Shown here one piece after another: positions 25,526-34,467 of a stretch of DNA of 64,000 nt (positions are counted from its first letter, which is position 1; each line of letters opens with the position of its first letter). Made by a program: the position numbers and the translations under genes. The stretch comes from Paraburkholderia bannensis (GTDB lineage: Bacteria; Pseudomonadota; Gammaproteobacteria; Burkholderiales; Burkholderiaceae): positions 62,001 to 126,000 of the forward strand of contig NZ_JACHBW010000018.1 of the NCBI RefSeq assembly GCF_014200455.1. Direction: 5' to 3'. A model generated the notes under the pieces. That model was not told the origin of the DNA and ran no database searches. It worked only from the letters and a program-made list of their open reading frames with translations.

Positions 25526-27583
25526 TCAGTGCGCGTGCGCGGTTGCGTGCGCTTCCAGTGCCGCCACTTCGATGGCCAGCATCAACTGCGCCATCGCCGC
25601 TCGCCACGCGGCGCTTTCGCGCCCGCCTGGCAGCGCGCGCAGCAGATCGCGCTGAATCACGTCGCGCGCCTCGCCCGCAGGGAGAATATCGCCCAGCCCG
25701 ACCAGCGCCTGCGCCAGCGGCTCGCGCGAATCGGTCGCGCCCAGCAGATCGCGCGCCGCGCCCGGCGTTGCCGCGATCATGCGCACCCGCTCTTCCCAGA
25801 CGATAAAGCGCGCAAGCCGCGCAAGCACGCTGCCCTGCGCACCTGCGTCGGGCACATGGGGCGCGCCGCCGATCCAGACCGCGAGTTCGTCCGCCGGCAT
25901 CGGCCGCGCGATCACGTAACCCTGCGCGCCATCCACACCGAGAATCGCCAGCGCTTCGAGCAGATCGGCGGCATCGACGCCTTCGGCCAGCACCAGCTTG
26001 CCGAGCGAGTGCCCCAGCCGCGTCAACTGATAGACGACCCGCAGCGCGTCGAGCGTCGTATCGCCGCCGCGCTTTTCGCCGCCCAGGTGGGCGATCTCGC
26101 GGTCTATCTTGATCCAGTCGAACGGCAGTTCGCGCAGCCGCGCCAGTCCGCTATGACCCGAACCCAGATCGTCCTGGGCCAGCAACACGCCCAGCGCGCG
26201 AAATTTCGCGAGAATCGCGCGTTGTCCCTGGTTCAGCGACAACGCTTCGTTCTCCAGAACTTCCAGCGTCAGGCGCTCGCTCGGGCAGGCATGGGCATTC
26301 AACAATTCGCGGGTCGCGTCGAAGTAGCGGATATCGTTGAGCGCGGCGGGCGGCAGATTGATCGACATTTCCAGATCGTGGCCCGCCGCAAGCCATTGCG
26401 CGCGCTCGGCGAGCGCCTGCTGCAGGCCGCGCACGAACAGTTCGAGCAGATCGTCGGAAGCCAGCGCAAAGAGGAATTCGTCGGGCGTGAGCAGGCGCTC
26501 GCCGTCGCGCAACCGCGCAAGCGCCTCGACCTTGCCGCAATGGCCGCTCGCCAGATTCAGCAGCGGCTGATAGTGCATTTCCAGCGCGCCGGTGCGCACC
26601 AGCGCGGCCCAATGCTGGCGCACGCTCATCGGCACGGCGGCGACATGCAGCCCGTCGTGCGTCTGCAGGCGCGTGACCGCGCAACCCAGCAGCGTTTGCA
26701 GCAATTCGACGAAGGCCACCTGGTCCGGGCCGACGAAGCCGCCCGGATACGCGCTATAGAGCATCAGGATCGCAATCGGCGTCTCGCCAGGCGCGGCCAG
26801 CGGCAGCGCCACGGCCGAGCGCAGCCCTTCGCGTTCGGCGACTTCACGCCAGCGCGCGACCAGTGGATCGGTCTGGTAATTGACCACGCGTTCGGGGTTG
26901 CCACTGCGCCACGCGCGCCCCACCGCACCCTGCCCTTGCGGATGATCGGCGCGCACGCTGATTTCGTGGCCTTGCGCCATCAGCACGTTGAGCAGGCCGT
27001 CGCCGGCGGCGCTGCCGGTGCCCGCTTCAAAATGGAAAATGCCGGCCGCGTCGGGGCGGCCGATGGCGCAGGCGGTGACTTCGTCGTGCGCGCCAAGCGT
27101 CGCGATCACCTGATCGATGAAATGCGTGTAACTGCCCGCTTCCCAGACGATGCGCGTGATGCGCTGAAGCACGTCCTGCTGCGAGTCTTCTACGGATTGA
27201 TAGGCTTTCAATTGCCAGGCGGTATCGGAGGTCAGGCGGCGTGAGTAGAGCGACAGCGCCTGGCTGCTCACGTTGCGCCCAATGAGTTTGTAAAGCAGTT
27301 CCTGCAGGATGCCGCGGCTGCGCACCAATTCTTCCTTGTCGAGTCCGACAATCGCGTGAATGCGGCCGATGCGCATCGCCATTTCGGCATGCGCTTTCGA
27401 GGTCAGTCCGGGCTGGGCAATGGCCAGCAGGTTCTGGACCTGCCGCGATTTTAACTGGGCGAGTTCCGGCTCCGACAGCATTTCCAGAATGCGCCGGGAC
27501 TTGGGCAGGCGAGCCAGTTCCTCGTAGAAACGATTCACCACGAGGTCTGCAGTGCCTTGCAATGCCTCGATCAGGGTTTGCAT
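25526..27583 (-). CDS. Globin-coupled sensor with GAF and EAL domains
   Basis: 685 residues. Residues 10-130 resemble a globin-coupled sensor (VVNRFYEELARLPKSRRI... AEMAMRIGRIHAIVGL), with a candidate proximal haem ligand H76. A GAF-like domain follows (about 140-305), then an EAL cyclic-di-GMP phosphodiesterase (about 320-570). EAL catalytic residues look intact: E353 in VEALARL, N409 in SINLPP, E441/E444, the DD pair at 471-472 (AQDDLGSGHS), K492, E534 in LAEGV and Q554 in QGY. The last 110 residues are an unassigned helical tail. It probably hydrolyses cyclic-di-GMP in response to oxygen or NO. Start: ATG at 27583, the longer frame to 27724 being basic and unlike the family. Confidence 0.85.
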   Translation of the reverse strand: MQTLIEALQGTADLVVNRFYEELARLPKSRRILEMLSEPELAQLKSRQVQNLLAIAQPGLTSKAHAEMAMRIGRIHAIVGLDKEELVRSRGILQELLYKLIGRNVSSQALSLYSRRLTSDTAWQLKAYQSVEDSQQDVLQRITRIVWEAGSYTHFIDQVIATLGAHDEVTACAIGRPDAAGIFHFEAGTGSAAGDGLLNVLMAQGHEISVRADHPQGQGAVGRAWRSGNPERVVNYQTDPLVARWREVAEREGLRSAVALPLAAPGETPIAILMLYSAYPGGFVGPDQVAFVELLQTLLGCAVTRLQTHDGLHVAAVPMSVRQHWAALVRTGALEMHYQPLLNLASGHCGKVEALARLRDGERLLTPDEFLFALASDDLLELFVRGLQQALAERAQWLAAGHDLEMSINLPPAALNDIRYFDATRELLNAHACPSERLTLEVLENEALSLNQGQRAILAKFRALGVLLAQDDLGSGHSGLARLRELPFDWIKIDREIAHLGGEKRGGDTTLDALRVVYQLTRLGHSLGKLVLAEGVDAADLLEALAILGVDGAQGYVIARPMPADELAVWIGGAPHVPDAGAQGSVLARLARFIVWEERVRMIAATPGAARDLLGATDSREPLAQALVGLGDILPAGEARDVIQRDLLRALPGGRESAAWRAAMAQLMLAIEVAALEAHATAHAH

Positions 27584-27832
27584 GTGCTTGACGCCTCTTG
27601 GCTCCCGGGCGGGGAAGTCGGCCGTCCATGCGCGGCGCGCGAGGCAACGGGCGAAGCAGCGAGCGGGAACGCGACGCTTTAGGCGCAATGATACGGCATG
27701 CCTGTGGGCACGGCCGTGGCCCAACGTACATAGCGGGCGCGAGGGCGGGAAAACGCCAGGGATTGGCGGTAAAAAACGGCCTGACGAGGGGCGCTTAAGC
27801 AGGTTATGAGCGGCGGGTTTAAAGCGGACGAT

Positions 27833-28786
27833 TTAAAGCGGCGTGAGCAAGGGCTCGCCCGCGAAACAGCGCGTGGCGTTGTCGATGAAGTTGCGCACCG
27901 TGGCCGCGCGCACGTCGGGCGAGGTGCCCGCCACGTGGGGCGTAAGGACGATCGTGTCCAGCCCGGTCAAGGCCTGCGGAGGTTCCGGCTCGCCTTCGTA
28001 GACATCGAGGCCCGCACCGCCCAGCGTGCCTGCCTTGAGCGCCGCGGCCAGCGCCGCCGTATCCACTACGCTGCCGCGCGAAACGTTGACGAGGAAACCT
28101 TCCGGCCCGAGCGCATCCAGCACCGCGCGGTCGACCAGATGCCGGGTTTGCGCGCTGCCGGGCGTGGCGACCACGAGACAATCGCTCCACTGGGCGAGCG
28201 CGAGCGTGGAATCGAAATAGCGCGCATTCACGCCCTCGCGCGGCGCACGATTGTGATAACCGATGGCCATCTCGAAGGCCGCTGCGCGACGCGCAATTTT
28301 CGCGCCGATATGCCCATATCCCACGATCCCCAGGCGTCGCCCCGTGAGCGTGGGACGCATTGGCAAGGCGTCGCGCCAGACGCCCGCGCGGCACGCGGCG
28401 TCGTATTGCGGCACCGCCCGCACGACGGCGAGCAGCAGCGCCATGGCGTGATCGGCAACGCAATCGGCATTCACGCCCGCGCCGTTGCACAGCGCGATGC
28501 CGCGCGAGCGCGCGTGGTCGAGTGCGATGTTCTCGTAGCCCGCGCCCAGCGCCGCCGCCAGCTTCAAGGCGGGCATGGCGTCGATTTCGTCTGCCGTGAG
28601 GCCGGTGGTGCCGTTCGTGAGCACCGCGCGCACCGTTGCGCCCTGCTGCGCTATCGCCGCGCTGCGCTGGGCCGCATCGGGCGCGTAGAGCACTTCGAAA
28701 CGCTCTGCCAGCGCGGCGCGATCAGCGTCGGTGAGCGGGATCAGCACGAGCAGGCGGGGACGGTCAGCAGGCGCGGCGGCATTCAT
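27833..28786 (-). CDS. NAD(P)-dependent D-2-hydroxyacid dehydrogenase
   Basis: 317 residues, two-domain fold of the D-isomer-specific 2-hydroxyacid dehydrogenases (glyoxylate/hydroxypyruvate/formate-dehydrogenase type). Nucleotide-binding GRRLGIVGYGHIGAKIARRA (Gly-rich GxGxxG variant), NVSRGSVVDTAAL with the catalytic Arg, a catalytic Glu around DVYEGEPEPP and His in LTPHVAGTS. Substrate cannot be deduced. Its start is 49 nt after the AraC-regulator stop on the same strand, so it may be co-transcribed with it. Confidence 0.88.
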   Translation of the reverse strand: MNAAAPADRPRLLVLIPLTDADRAALAERFEVLYAPDAAQRSAAIAQQGATVRAVLTNGTTGLTADEIDAMPALKLAAALGAGYENIALDHARSRGIALCNGAGVNADCVADHAMALLLAVVRAVPQYDAACRAGVWRDALPMRPTLTGRRLGIVGYGHIGAKIARRAAAFEMAIGYHNRAPREGVNARYFDSTLALAQWSDCLVVATPGSAQTRHLVDRAVLDALGPEGFLVNVSRGSVVDTAALAAALKAGTLGGAGLDVYEGEPEPPQALTGLDTIVLTPHVAGTSPDVRAATVRNFIDNATRCFAGEPLLTPL

Positions 28787-28835
28787 ATCGGCGTCATTCC
28801 TCAGTCATGCGAAACATGTTCACACGGCCACTCAA

Positions 28836-29855
28836 TCAAGCGGCCGTCGCGTACCTGGCCACCACTTCCACGCGCGGCGTGGCGGCTTCGGCGGCGCTGC
28901 GCGCACGGCGCATCTCGTCAGCGGGACTGCAGCCGAACAGGCGCTTGAACTCGCGGCTGAACTGCGAAGCGCTTTCGTAGCCCACGCGCGTGGCCGCCGC
29001 GCTCACGTTCATGCCGTCGTGCGCGATCAGAATGCGTGCGTGGTGCAGGCGCGTGGTTTTCACGTACTGCATCGGCGAGGTCGACGTGACTGCCTTGAAA
29101 TGCGCGTGAAACACGGCGAGGCTCATGCCCGCCTCGGAGGCGAGCGTCACCACGTCGAGATCGCCGCGGTAGTCGGCATGAATGCGGCGCAGCGCCTTTG
29201 CGATGCGGCCAAAGTGATGCTGATGCGTGAGCGCCGCGCGAATCGCATCGCCCTGCTCCCCCGTGAGCACGCGATAGCAGATTTCGCGCACGATCGCGGG
29301 CCCGAGAATGCGTGCGTCGCCCGCATGCGCAAGCGCTTCGAGCAGGCGCAGCACGGCGTTCGAGAGCGGCGCGTCGAGCGGCGTGGCGTAAATGCCCACC
29401 GGTTCCGCCACGGCGCTGCCGCGCGTGTCGTCCAGCGCCATCAGCAATTCCGCGACCATGGTGAGATCGACGCGCACCGAAATGGCGAGCAGCGGTTTCT
29501 CGGGCGTCGCCTCGGTCTCGCATTCGAACGGCAGCGGCACCGACAGCACGAGATACTGCTGCGCGTCGTAGATAAACACCTGGTCGCCGAGAAAGCCGCG
29601 CTTGCGGCCCTGGCAGACGATGAAAATGCTCGGCTCGTACATCACGGGCTGGCGCGGATGCGCCTGGCTGCCGCGAAACAGGCGCACGCCTTCGATGGCG
29701 GTGTGATGCGCGCCGTCGCGCTGCGTGAGTTGCATCAGCAGATCGACGACGCGGCGCTGCATCGCGTCCTCGTTCTGGACAGCAGGCAGGGAAACTGCTG
29801 TGGAAACCGGGCTGGCCAGAAGCGGCGCGGCGTCGGCGGTATGTGCATTTTTCAT
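28836..29855 (-). CDS. AraC-family regulator
   Basis: 339 residues. N-terminal AraC-type arm (PF06719-like), about residues 40-200, carrying PSIFIVCQGRKRGFLGDQVFIYDAQQYLVLSVPLPFE; the C-terminal double helix-turn-helix includes AGMSLAVFHAHFKAVTSTSPMQYVK and VGYESASQFSREFKRLFG. Divergent from the zinc alcohol dehydrogenase 284 nt away, the usual arrangement of an aldehyde-responsive activator and its dehydrogenase. ATG at 29855 gives MKNAHTADA; the frame runs to 29966 without family similarity. Confidence 0.88.
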   Translation of the reverse strand: MKNAHTADAAPLLASPVSTAVSLPAVQNEDAMQRRVVDLLMQLTQRDGAHHTAIEGVRLFRGSQAHPRQPVMYEPSIFIVCQGRKRGFLGDQVFIYDAQQYLVLSVPLPFECETEATPEKPLLAISVRVDLTMVAELLMALDDTRGSAVAEPVGIYATPLDAPLSNAVLRLLEALAHAGDARILGPAIVREICYRVLTGEQGDAIRAALTHQHHFGRIAKALRRIHADYRGDLDVVTLASEAGMSLAVFHAHFKAVTSTSPMQYVKTTRLHHARILIAHDGMNVSAAATRVGYESASQFSREFKRLFGCSPADEMRRARSAAEAATPRVEVVARYATAA

Positions 29856-30139
29856 GACAGAAGCGCCCCAAAATTCATGGGCAAAGGCGGAGAAACAGGC
29901 TTGCAAATCTATCACCGAATGCACAGCCGCGCTGTTGACCCGCTGTTGGCCAGGAGAATCAGGCAAGTCTTCGATAGATTCAGGTATTCCCTGGGTGAGG
30001 TCCGGTCCTTACGATGGGAACCCTGCCGCAACACCCGAATCGTCCAGCGCCTCAAGGCGTTGCGCTTTGGCGTTTGTGCTGTGTTTCGCGCTGTTTTTCA
30101 CGCTGTTTTCAGGCAACCCAGTTTCAGGAGCCACACGAT

Positions 30140-31192
30140 ATGTACCCCACTTACGGATATGCCGCCCGCGACGCGCAGTCGCCGCTTGCGCCCTTCGAAT
30201 TCCAGCGCCGCGACCTGCGCGAACTCGACGTGCGTATCGACGTGCAGTTCTGCGGCGTGTGCCATTCCGACCTTCACCAGGCGCGCAACGAGTGGCGCAA
30301 CACGATGTTCCCGGTCGTGCCGGGCCATGAGATCGTAGGCCGCGTCGCTGAAGTGGGCACGGGCGTGACGCGCTACAAGGTCGGCGATCTGGTCGGCGTG
30401 GGCTGTCTGGTCGATTCCTGCCGCACCTGTGGCAGCTGCGAGGAAGGGCTCGAGCAGTATTGCGAGAACGGTTTCGTCGGCACCTATAACGGCAACGACC
30501 GCGTGAGCGGCGACGTCACCTACGGCGGTTACTCCACGCAACTCGTGGTGGACGAAGCCTTCGTTCTGCGCGTGCCCGAGAACCTCGACGCCGCCGCGGC
30601 CGCCCCGCTGCTGTGCGCCGGCATCACCACGTATTCGCCGCTGCGCACGTGGGGCGCGGGCCCCGGCAAGAAAGTCGGCATCGTCGGTCTGGGCGGGCTT
30701 GGCCACATGGGCGTGAAGATCGCCCATGCGATGGGCGCGCATGTGGTGCTGTTCACCACCTCGCCTTCGAAGATCGAAGACGGCAAGCGCCTGGGCGCCG
30801 ACGAAGTCGTGATTTCGAAGGACCCGGAGCAGATGGCGAAACACGCCAACAGCTTCGACCTGATCGTCAACACGGTGGCTGCGCAGCACGATCTGAATCC
30901 GTTCATCGAGCTGCTCAAGCGTGACGGCACGCTCACGCTGGTGGGTGCGCCCGAGCACGATCACCCCTCGCCGCAGGTGTTCAACCTGATCATGAAGCGC
31001 CGCCGTCTGGCGGGTTCGCTGATCGGTGGCATCGCGCAAACGCAGGAAATGCTGGACTTCTGCGGCAAGCACGGCATCACGTCCGATGTCGAAATGATCA
31101 AGATGCAGGACATCAACGACGCCTACGAGCGCATGCTCAAGAGCGACGTGAAGTACCGCTTCGTGATCGATATCGACACGCTGCGCAAGTAA
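30140..31192 (+). CDS. Zinc-dependent NAD(P) alcohol/aldehyde dehydrogenase, YahK/CAD type
   Basis: 350 residues. Catalytic zinc: Cys in FCGVCHSDLHQ and the His/Glu of PGHEIVGRV; structural zinc: CRTCGSCEEGLEQYC. Coenzyme-binding GIVGLGGLGHMGVKIAHAMGA follows. Belongs to the cinnamyl-alcohol-dehydrogenase-like group that reduces broad aldehydes. I chose the ATG at 30140 because AGGAG lies about 8 nt upstream; the frame opens at 30014 without similarity. Probably controlled by the divergent AraC regulator. A 10-bp hairpin follows the stop. Confidence 0.93.
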   Translation: MYPTYGYAARDAQSPLAPFEFQRRDLRELDVRIDVQFCGVCHSDLHQARNEWRNTMFPVVPGHEIVGRVAEVGTGVTRYKVGDLVGVGCLVDSCRTCGSCEEGLEQYCENGFVGTYNGNDRVSGDVTYGGYSTQLVVDEAFVLRVPENLDAAAAAPLLCAGITTYSPLRTWGAGPGKKVGIVGLGGLGHMGVKIAHAMGAHVVLFTTSPSKIEDGKRLGADEVVISKDPEQMAKHANSFDLIVNTVAAQHDLNPFIELLKRDGTLTLVGAPEHDHPSPQVFNLIMKRRRLAGSLIGGIAQTQEMLDFCGKHGITSDVEMIKMQDINDAYERMLKSDVKYRFVIDIDTLRK

Positions 31193-31225
31193 GCGCGCAA
31201 CACCTGACGTAACGCCTTGCCCCGC

Positions 31226-31250
31226 CGGGCCGTCCATTCCGGACGGCCCG
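31226..31250 (+). terminator. Hairpin after the alcohol dehydrogenase
   Basis: Perfect 10-bp stem CGGGCCGTCC (31226-31235), loop ATTCC, GGACGGCCCG (31241-31250). No T run follows, so it is terminator-like at best. It lies in the 337-nt gap before the LysR gene, in which I see nothing else supported. Confidence 0.45.
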
Positions 31251-31529
31251 CCAGCCCCCGCTTCGAGGCCAACTTTTCCGGCCTCCCGCAGTACCTCTCG
31301 TAGTCGAGCCGGCGTCCCTGTGCGCCGTCATCTAACGAACCGTTTTTGTACAACCGCTGCCGCGCGTCGCTTTCCGCGAGACGCCGGCGCCGCGAAGCGT
31401 TTTTCAACGCAGCGCGGCTCGCCCCTTTCCGGCGCTTACGAGCTGTTGCGCCGTTGCATGGGCATGTCGCGGAAATCGTGCCACCCGTTTCAGCCCGGTT
31501 TTCAAGCCTGTTTCTGAAGGAGCTCGCCC

Positions 31530-32486
31530 GTGATCGACCGCATCCAGGCGATGCGTACGTTCGTGCGTATCGTCGATACCAATAGCTTCACCAAAGCCGC
31601 GCAGTCGCTGGACATGCCGCGCGCCAGCGCCACCACGCTGATGCAGAGCCTTGAGGCGCTGCTCGGCACACAACTGCTCGTTCGCACCACGCGCCGTCTT
31701 TCGCTCACGCCCGAAGGCGCGGCCTATTACGAGCGCGCCGCGCGGATCCTCGCCGATATCGACGACGCCGAAGCGAGCCTGCGCCAGACGCCCGGCGCGA
31801 TTGGCGGGCGTCTGCGCGTGGAAATGCCGGGGCTGATCGCCAATGCGATCGTGCTGCCCGCACTCGATGATTTTCACGCGCGCTATCCGCACATCGATCT
31901 GGTGATCGGCGTGAGTCTGCGCAATGTCGACCTGGTCGGCGAAGGCGTGGATTGCAGCATCCAGCTCGGCGAATTGCCGGATTCGGGCCTCGCCGCGCGT
32001 CGGCTTGGCCTGCTGGAGCACGTGACCTGCGCGAGCCCGGCGTATCTCGCGCGCCACGGCGCGCCAACTTCGCTCGACGATCTCGCCCGGCATCCCGCGG
32101 TGAATTTTCTGTCGCCGCTCACGGGTCGCCCCTACGAGTTCGACTTCGAAGTGGACGGCAGCCCGACCAAGGTGAAGGTCGACGGCTTCGTGCATGTATC
32201 CGACGAATTCGCCTACCTCACCTGCGGACTGCAAGGCTACGGTCTCGTACAGCCGCCGCTGCTCGCGGCCCAGCAGTATCTGGACAACGGCGCATTAGTC
32301 GAGGTGCTGCCGCAGTGGAAGCCGCTGCCGACACCGGTTTCGGTCGCGTTCGTGAAGTCGCGCCAGCCCGCGCCGCGCGTGCGGGTGTTCATCGACTGGC
32401 TCGCAGAGCTGTTCGAGGACGCAGGCGCGCTCAATCGCGATCTGTCGCGCGTGCGTCAGTTGCTGGGAGGGTTGCAGCCGGCCTGA
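31530..32486 (+). CDS. LysR-family regulator
   Basis: 318 residues. N-terminal winged helix-turn-helix MRTFVRIVDTNSFTKAAQSLDMPRASATTLMQSLEALLG, and an effector domain from about residue 90 (GGRLRVEMPGLIANAIVLPALDDFHARYPHIDLVIG). It belongs to the CrgA/DsdC-like subgroup often controlling oxidoreductase or aromatic genes. Adjacent genes (alcohol dehydrogenase upstream, convergent C39-like) do not show its target. Length is normal. Confidence 0.9.
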   Translation: MIDRIQAMRTFVRIVDTNSFTKAAQSLDMPRASATTLMQSLEALLGTQLLVRTTRRLSLTPEGAAYYERAARILADIDDAEASLRQTPGAIGGRLRVEMPGLIANAIVLPALDDFHARYPHIDLVIGVSLRNVDLVGEGVDCSIQLGELPDSGLAARRLGLLEHVTCASPAYLARHGAPTSLDDLARHPAVNFLSPLTGRPYEFDFEVDGSPTKVKVDGFVHVSDEFAYLTCGLQGYGLVQPPLLAAQQYLDNGALVEVLPQWKPLPTPVSVAFVKSRQPAPRVRVFIDWLAELFEDAGALNRDLSRVRQLLGGLQPA

Positions 32487-32534
32487 TGAAAAGACGGAGA
32501 GGCGGCTTCATTCGTGCCGCCGCGCCGTTCTTTC

Positions 32535-33245
32535 TCACTCGGCCAGGGTCTCGTCGACGGTGATGCGCGTGAGCGCCATGCCGCGGCGGGCATGGAAACG
32601 CGCCACCGTGCCGTAGGGCAGCCACGCGTTCGCCTGATACGGCGCCACGCCCGACGGATTGTGGAACCAGACGCCGCCATCGCTGCGGCCGTGCAGCAGG
32701 ATCAGATGACCGCCCTGATCGACGTTGGCACGCTCCGGGTAGCGGATCTCGGGGCTCACCGACACGATCGCGAGCGTGTCGGCGTCCAGACGCGCGGCGC
32801 TCGCCTGAATGTCTTCGTCGGTCATCACTTCGACGCGCACGCCATAGGCCGACTCTGCCCACGCGGCGAAGGGGTGATAGATCAGCCCGTCCACGCCGCC
32901 GTCCTCGCGCAGGCGGTAGACGCCGTGGCGCAGCGCGTCCTCCAGCATGGCGGCACGCGGCGCATGTTCGATGCCCCAGTAATCGAGCGCCGATTCGAAA
33001 CAGGTCAACCCGCACAGGCGCTTGGCCCAGAAGCGGTATTGCTCCGGCTGCCCGAAACCGCTCGCGCCCCAGGCGGGGTCATCGCAGGGGTCGACATCGT
33101 CTTCGACGATGCGCGCCACCCATTCGGGACTGCCCCATTGGCTGTAATACGGTACGCCAAAATGGCGGATTTCCTTTTCCTGAGCGAGCGCCTTGCGCTG
33201 CCCGGTTTGCTGTTCGCGTGCTGCTTGCGTGTTGATTTCGTTCAA
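32535..33245 (-). CDS. C39-like papain-fold protein (no signal)
   Basis: 236 residues. Papain-like C39_2 fold by pattern: FGVPYYSQWG start, probable nucleophile in RLCGLTCFESALDYWG (Cys78, with Cys82 nearby), a His-bearing block QGGHLILLHGR and VWFHNPSG near the end. The usual family phrase is CGPTS, here CGLT. No signal peptide, so it would work in the cytoplasm, which is unlike the ABC-transporter-coupled C39 domains. The acidic insert EDDVDPCDDPAWGAS is unusual. Enzymatic activity is uncertain, and neighbours give no help. Confidence 0.72.
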   Translation of the reverse strand: MNEINTQAAREQQTGQRKALAQEKEIRHFGVPYYSQWGSPEWVARIVEDDVDPCDDPAWGASGFGQPEQYRFWAKRLCGLTCFESALDYWGIEHAPRAAMLEDALRHGVYRLREDGGVDGLIYHPFAAWAESAYGVRVEVMTDEDIQASAARLDADTLAIVSVSPEIRYPERANVDQGGHLILLHGRSDGGVWFHNPSGVAPYQANAWLPYGTVARFHARRGMALTRITVDETLAE

Positions 33246-33479
33246 GCTTTTCTCATCCCAGTGACGTTATGCAACCGTAATCGGCCTGAAGGGCACTGCC
33301 GCGCCCAGGCTCGTGAAATGCGCGTACAAAACCATTGTCGCAAAGCCGCGTGACGCGTGCGGGTGCGATGCGCGAAGCCCCTGTCAGCCTGAGGCGCAGC
33401 GGCTTGCGAGCCGTTGAATTGCGTCCCCGGATTCTGGTTACCATCAGACCCTTAATGTTGTCATACGAAAGCTAAGCGA

Positions 33480-33507
33480 TTGTCAAATGATGCGTTTAGA
33501 ATATTGT
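33480..33507 (+). promoter_or_regulatory. Possible sigma-70 promoter for the BetR regulator
   Basis: TTGTCA (33480-33485), 16 nt, TATTGT (33502-33507), 93 nt before the ATG at 33601. This is the only promoter-like signal seen in the 355-nt gap from 33246, which otherwise holds nothing supported. Confidence 0.35.
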
Positions 33508-33600
33508 GCGCCCGTGCCCCAGCAGTGTTATTTCCTCCAATAACGGCACAGTGGCACGCGATAATTAGCCCAATCCAACTCCGGTCCCCCCATTAGCAGT

Positions 33601-34455
33601 ATGTCGAACGTTGCACACACAACCGACTCAGCCGCGGTCGCGGAGCGCGTACGTGAGTTGATGAGCCGACATGGCATCGGCAAACGCCAGCAGACCACCG
33701 AGCTGTGCAGGATTCTTGAGCTGAGCTTTTCACAGGGGCACCGCAAGCTGCGCGGCAATAGCCCGTGGACGCTCGCGCAGATCAAGAAAGTGGCCGAGGC
33801 GTTCGGCGAACCGGCAGGACAGCTGTTCGGCGCGCAGTTGCTCGATCCGGGCATGGTGGGCGCGAGCGCGCAGGACGCGCTGCTGTGCGTGAGCGCGGTA
33901 GAGCTGCCATGTACCGCGTGGATTGGCGCACCGGTGGAGCCGGGCACGCGCCCCGACTTCGTCGCTTACGAGAAGCAGGGCCAATGGCGCGTGGTACGCC
34001 CGGACGGTGCGCTCTATCTGAACGCGCGAGAAGTGCACAAGATCGAGATCTACCCGCGCCGCGCCGAGGCCGACAAACCGCTCATCGCCGTGGTCGACGA
34101 CGACCAGGCTTCCGCCGACAACCTGCGCGACTATCTGGAGCACAGCGGCTACGCAGCGCTTGCGCTGTACGGTCTCGCGGCATTCGGCGAGGCGCTGGAG
34201 CACAACGTGTTCGACGGCGTGGTGATCGACTGGCTGTTCGGCAGCCAGACCGCCGCCGAGGCAATCCGCCAGGTGCGCGCGTCCGAAAACCCCGAAGCGC
34301 CGATTTTCGTGCTGACCGGAGAGCTGCTGACCGGCAAGGCGAGCGAATCGGAAATCAGCCAGGTGGTGCGGCATTACAACGTAGCCTGCTATGAGAAACC
34401 GGCTCGCATGGCGATTCTGGTGGCGGATCTTTCGAAGCGACTCAATCGCGGCTAG
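33601..34455 (+). CDS. BetR-type HTH plus receiver-domain regulator
   Basis: 284 residues. BetR-like helix-turn-helix at about 12-80 (KRQQTTELCRILELSFSQGHRKLRG), a middle linker, then a response-regulator receiver domain from about 160 (PLIAVVDDDQAS, acidic pocket 166-168). The phosphoacceptor is probably D210 in GVVIDWLFG, with Thr in FVLTGE and Lys in YEKPA. DNA-binding first and receiver last is the reverse of the usual order. It is convergent with the hybrid kinase at 34468-36285, separated by 12 nt, and is the likely partner of that kinase. Confidence 0.87.
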   Translation: MSNVAHTTDSAAVAERVRELMSRHGIGKRQQTTELCRILELSFSQGHRKLRGNSPWTLAQIKKVAEAFGEPAGQLFGAQLLDPGMVGASAQDALLCVSAVELPCTAWIGAPVEPGTRPDFVAYEKQGQWRVVRPDGALYLNAREVHKIEIYPRRAEADKPLIAVVDDDQASADNLRDYLEHSGYAALALYGLAAFGEALEHNVFDGVVIDWLFGSQTAAEAIRQVRASENPEAPIFVLTGELLTGKASESEISQVVRHYNVACYEKPARMAILVADLSKRLNRG

Positions 34456-34467
34456 GCAACCGGTCGG

